Positions 60,961 through 64,000 of a stretch of 64,000 nt of DNA are shown here, piece by piece. Made by a program: the position numbers and the translations under genes. The stretch is from an uncultured Dyadobacter sp. (GTDB taxonomy: Bacteria; Bacteroidota; Bacteroidia; Cytophagales; Spirosomataceae). The DNA lies in assembly GCF_946482605.1 (NCBI RefSeq), contig NZ_CAMLSE010000017.1, positions 1-64,000 of the forward strand, written 5' to 3'. Numbering within the stretch: position 1 is the stretch's first letter; every line of letters begins with the position of its first letter. The notes beneath the pieces were generated by a model that saw only the letters and a list, made by a program, of their open reading frames with translations, was not told where the DNA came from and did no database searches.

Positions 60961-61949
60961 GGCCATTTCAATATCTGCGCCCGGGAAGTGTGCAGGAAGC
61001 CGTGAAAATGGCTGCCGACGACCCGCACGCACAGTACATAGCGGGCGGAACGAACCTGATCGATCTGATGAAGCGGGGCATTGCTACGCCCGGAACGCTT
61101 ATCGATATCAATCACCTGCCTTTAAAAAAGATCGAACACCGGACCGACCGGCTGCGCATCGGCGCATTGGCATTGAATAGTGATGTCGCGCAAAACAAAC
61201 TCGTGACAACCCGGCAGCCGCTGCTGGCGCAGGCGTTGCTGGCAGGTGCTTCCGGGCAGCTGCGCAACATGGCGACCATTGGTGGTAACCTGTTGCAGCG
61301 CACGCGTTGCAGCTATTTTTACGACCTCGCATTGCCCTGTAATAAGCGGCAACCGGATTCCGGCTGCGGAGCGATAGGTGGCGTCGACCGTACACATGCC
61401 ATTTTTTTCGATACCTATGAAACACCCCGGTGCATTGCCGTGCATCCGGGCGACATGTCTGTCGCGCTCATGGCCCTGGACACCGTGGTGGTGATGACGG
61501 GCAGGGATGGCGAACGACGGGTTCCGATCAGCGTCTTTCACCGCATGGCGGGCGGCACGCCCGAAAGAGATACAGATTTGCAACCCGGCGAGCTCGTGAC
61601 AGCGATAGAGGTTCCTGATAACTTTCTGGCGCAACATTCCCATTATCTCAAAGTCAGGGACCGGGCTTCTTACGCATTTGCCCTGGTATCGGTAGCCGCT
61701 GGTTTACGCATTGAAAATGGCCTCATCACCGAGGTGCGGGCGGCATTGGGCGGAGTGGCGCACAAGCCGTGGCGTATGTCGGATGCAGAGGAAATGTTGA
61801 GCCGGCAGCCTGCCTCAGAAGCATTGTTCCGCAGGGCTGCCGAACATGAAATGTCTTCCGCGAAAGCGGGCGAACATAATGAATACAAAATCAAATTGGC
61901 CGGTAATGCAATCGTGTCTGCATTCAAATCAGCCGCAGGCATTTCCTGA
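60957..61949 (+). CDS. FAD-binding subunit of a xanthine dehydrogenase-family enzyme
   Basis: This 330-residue protein begins MRPFQYLRPGSVQEAVKMAAD and has the FAD-binding fold of family subunit M: YIAGGTNLIDLMKRGIATPGTLIDINHLPLKKIE near 30-63, then LLAGASGQLRNMATIGGNLLQRTRCSYFYDL, and a C-terminal CO-dehydrogenase-flavoprotein-like domain (SHYLKVRDRASYAFALVSVAAGLRIENGLITEVRAALGGVAHKPWRM). It has no signal of its own and may be carried out with the Fe-S subunit by hitch-hiking. An insert with CNKRQPDSGCGAIGG may hold a further Fe-S cluster, as in PaoB-like proteins. ATGA overlap with the previous gene and 8 bases to the next place it in one operon. Confidence 0.92.
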   Translation: MRPFQYLRPGSVQEAVKMAADDPHAQYIAGGTNLIDLMKRGIATPGTLIDINHLPLKKIEHRTDRLRIGALALNSDVAQNKLVTTRQPLLAQALLAGASGQLRNMATIGGNLLQRTRCSYFYDLALPCNKRQPDSGCGAIGGVDRTHAIFFDTYETPRCIAVHPGDMSVALMALDTVVVMTGRDGERRVPISVFHRMAGGTPERDTDLQPGELVTAIEVPDNFLAQHSHYLKVRDRASYAFALVSVAAGLRIENGLITEVRAALGGVAHKPWRMSDAEEMLSRQPASEALFRRAAEHEMSSAKAGEHNEYKIKLAGNAIVSAFKSAAGIS

Positions 61950-61957
61950 AACCAGCT

Positions 61958-64000
61958 ATGGATAAACGATTTTTTGACCAGGCAGATCCATCCCTCGATC
62001 GGGTCGACGGCAGGGTGAAGGTTACGGGTATCGCTACCTATTCTGCCGAATATGCGGTCCCCGGTCTCGTGCATGCGGTGTTGGTAACCAGTACGGTTGC
62101 GAAGGGCAGCATTACCGCTATCGATTCCACCGGGGCCGAAGCTGCGCCGGGCGTGCTGGCAGTGATCAGCCATCTCAACAGTCCGGGCGTACCGGGCTGG
62201 CCTGCCGCCAAAATACCTGCTGAACGGGCGGCCGTCGGCACCGCTTTCAGGGTGTTTTATGATCCGCTCGTTTACTTCGACGGACAGCCCGTCGCTATGG
62301 TCGTCGCCGATACGCACGAGCGCGCAGTGCATGCTGCGTCATTGGTGAGGGTTACTTATCGGAAAGAAAACCACCAGACCCATTTTGAACAAAACCAGGA
62401 TCACGCGGTCGTTCCGCTGAACGTACAGCGGAACAAAAATTCGCCTTTTGCAGACTACAACCGGGGCGACGCAGATGCCTGGAATGCCTCAGAAATAAAG
62501 ATAGAGGCCGAATACGCCATTCCTACCCAGCATCACCAACCGATGGAGCCGCATGCGATCATCGGGGTCTGGGAAGCGGAGGACAAGCTTACGGTTTATG
62601 ATAAAAACCAGGGCGTGAAATCTGCACAGGGGCAATTGGCACAAGCATTCAAGCTGCCCAGGGAAAATGTGCAGGTGATTTCCACTTTTATCGGCGGCGC
62701 GTTCGGATCGGGTATCCGCGTCTGGCCGCACACCATTGCTGCGGTGCTGGCTGCGAAGGCGGTGAAGCGTCCGGTCAAACTGGTGCTGGGGCGGGAGCAG
62801 ATGTTTACCTCGGTAGGGTACAGACCCTATACCGTGCAAAAACTGAAAATGGGTGCTGACCAGCATGGTAAGCTCACTGCGATGGTGCACGAGGGTACCG
62901 GGCAGACCTCCCTGTACGAAGAGCACCTGGAACGCACGGTTCTCGGCACGCGGGTGATGTACGCCTGCCCGTCGGTGCAAACGCGCTACCGCCTGCTCAA
63001 CCTGGACGTGAGCACGCCTACCTGGATGCGGGGCCCGGGCGATGCCACGGGCATGTTTGCATTGGAATCCGCGATGGATGAGCTGGCATTTGAATTGAAA
63101 ATCGATCCTCTGGAATTCCGGATGCGCAATTATGCGGAATCGGATTCCGAACGGAACCTGCCCTGGTCGGCGAAGTCGTTGAAAGAATGCTACGAACTGG
63201 GCGCGGAAAAATTTGGCTGGAAAAAACGCCGGCCCGAACCGGGCACGATGACCGCAAATGGCAGGCTCGTGGGCTACGGAATGGCTTCAAGCCTCTACGG
63301 CTTCCACCGGCACGCGTCCAAAGCCAGAGCGGCGATACAGGCAAATGGCTCGGTGATCGTTCAGAGCGCGACGATGGACATCGGCCCCGGTACCGGCACG
63401 GCCATGACCCGGATCGCGGCGAAAGTAATGGGCGTGAGTCCGAAGGCCGTCCGGTTCGACCTGGGGCGTTCCAGTCTGCCCGATGCACCCGGGCAAAACG
63501 GCTCGTCCACGATCCCGAGCGTGGGTTCTGCGGTGCACACGGCCTGTGAGTCGTTGAAAAGCAAGCTGGTGGCATTGGCAGGGGAGATGTCTGCGGATTT
63601 CAGGCCAGGTACGGAGGTAACGGCCAGGAACGGGCGGTTGTATGCGTCAGTGCAGGATAAGACCGGGCTTGCCTATGCCGATATTCTCAGATACCACAAG
63701 CTCGCGGAGCTCGATGCAATGGAAGAGTCCAAATCGGGCCCCGAGCGCGACCAGTATTCGATGTATTCCTTTGGCTGCCATTTTGTGGAAGTGCAGGTGC
63801 ATCCGCTCACGGGCGAGGTGCGCGTCACCCGGGTGGTGACCTGCGCGGATGTGGGTACGATCATTAATTACAAAACCGCCCGCAGCCAGTCGATCGGCGG
63901 CGTGGTGGGCGGGATCGGAATGGCTTTGATGGAGGAATCGGTGATGGACCACCGGTTCGGGCGCTATGTGACGAACGATTTCGCAAGCTACCACATGCCT
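61958..64000 (+). CDS. Molybdopterin-binding subunit of a xanthine dehydrogenase-family enzyme (partial)
   Basis: The frame opens at MDKRFFDQADPSLDRVDGRVKVTGIATYSAEY and stays open to the window edge, giving 681 residues without a stop. It matches the family: PMEPHAIIGVWEAEDKLTVYDKNQG, the cofactor-binding GGAFGSGIRVWPHTIAAVLAAKAVKRPVKLVLGREQM, and TWMRGPGDATGMFALESAMDELAFELKIDPLEFR. DIGPGTGTAMTRIAAKVMGVSPKAV and GGVVGGIGMALMEESV are further cofactor regions. The catalytic Glu lies near the C-terminus and is beyond the edge. The substrate, probably an aromatic aldehyde or heterocycle, cannot be named. It is the third gene of the operon. Confidence 0.9.
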   Translation, partial: MDKRFFDQADPSLDRVDGRVKVTGIATYSAEYAVPGLVHAVLVTSTVAKGSITAIDSTGAEAAPGVLAVISHLNSPGVPGWPAAKIPAERAAVGTAFRVFYDPLVYFDGQPVAMVVADTHERAVHAASLVRVTYRKENHQTHFEQNQDHAVVPLNVQRNKNSPFADYNRGDADAWNASEIKIEAEYAIPTQHHQPMEPHAIIGVWEAEDKLTVYDKNQGVKSAQGQLAQAFKLPRENVQVISTFIGGAFGSGIRVWPHTIAAVLAAKAVKRPVKLVLGREQMFTSVGYRPYTVQKLKMGADQHGKLTAMVHEGTGQTSLYEEHLERTVLGTRVMYACPSVQTRYRLLNLDVSTPTWMRGPGDATGMFALESAMDELAFELKIDPLEFRMRNYAESDSERNLPWSAKSLKECYELGAEKFGWKKRRPEPGTMTANGRLVGYGMASSLYGFHRHASKARAAIQANGSVIVQSATMDIGPGTGTAMTRIAAKVMGVSPKAVRFDLGRSSLPDAPGQNGSSTIPSVGSAVHTACESLKSKLVALAGEMSADFRPGTEVTARNGRLYASVQDKTGLAYADILRYHKLAELDAMEESKSGPERDQYSMYSFGCHFVEVQVHPLTGEVRVTRVVTCADVGTIINYKTARSQSIGGVVGGIGMALMEESVMDHRFGRYVTNDFASYHMP

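Noticed and set aside
1..64000. tRNA, rRNA, integrase or insertion sequence
   Set aside because: None was seen on either strand by eye; short structured RNAs could still be missed.

Overview
The window looks like a chromosome segment from a Bacteroidota bacterium of the Cytophagales type; Dyadobacter or a close relative is my best guess. Reasons: two SusC/SusD pairs, several TonB-linked outer-membrane barrels with a CarboxypepD_reg-like N-terminus, many secreted peptidases with Ala-Gln signal cleavage sites, LytS/LytTR and AraC regulators, and promoter -7 boxes of the Bacteroidota form TAnnTTTG. Base composition is moderate to high GC except for one A+T-rich toxin-antitoxin pair. I see no rRNA, tRNA, CRISPR array, transposase or prophage gene.

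Layout. 0-4.5 kb: the start of a small membrane or exported protein at the edge, a YceI protein, and an AraC regulator followed by an outer-membrane barrel. 4.5-10.6 kb: an S41 peptidase, then an iron-type locus (TonB receptor plus DUF4374 lipoprotein) whose receptor is cut by one in-frame amber codon. 10.9-14.4 kb: a Tat-exported phospholipase C and a secreted TIM-barrel protein. 14.4-18 kb: a second AraC-plus-barrel module, this time with a membrane-anchored regulator. 18.2-21.1 kb: a PadR regulator with an FtsX-type permease and no ATPase nearby. 21.3-28.9 kb: a luciferase-like oxidoreductase, an SRPBCC protein, a cupin, an AraC regulator, a LytS/LytTR two-component system, an AraC-like protein with a shortened DNA-binding domain, and a divergent HxlR/VOC pair. 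29-36.3 kb: a two-gene membrane operon, DUF885 and M61 exported hydrolases, a VapBC-like pair and an aminopeptidase P.

36.3-44.5 kb is a minus-strand operon in which a 1178-residue ThuA/beta-propeller/HEAT/ConA-like/cupredoxin fusion precedes SusC and SusD. 44.7-49.1 kb: a DPP-IV-like S9 peptidase, a DUF2798-Crp/Fnr-CBU_0592 operon and a TetR regulator. 49.3-60 kb is a polysaccharide utilization locus (SusC, SusD, calcineurin-like phosphoesterase, GH110-like alpha-galactosidase, GH95 alpha-L-fucosidase). SusC and SusD would bind and import an oligosaccharide while GH110 and GH95 remove alpha-1,3-galactose and alpha-1,2-fucose, which fits a blood-group-B-like glycan. 60.3-64 kb holds an exported molybdenum hydroxylase operon (2Fe-2S, FAD and molybdopterin subunits, the last cut by the window edge).

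A recurring theme is a strong palindrome beside a local regulator gene (AraC, membrane AraC, PadR, HxlR, TetR). The two long gaps flanking the GH110-GH95 genes carry copies of a modular palindromic repeat. The strongest leads are the cupredoxin-fused protein heading a SusCD operon, the TetR-linked GH110/GH95 locus, the amber-interrupted receptor, and the repeat family.
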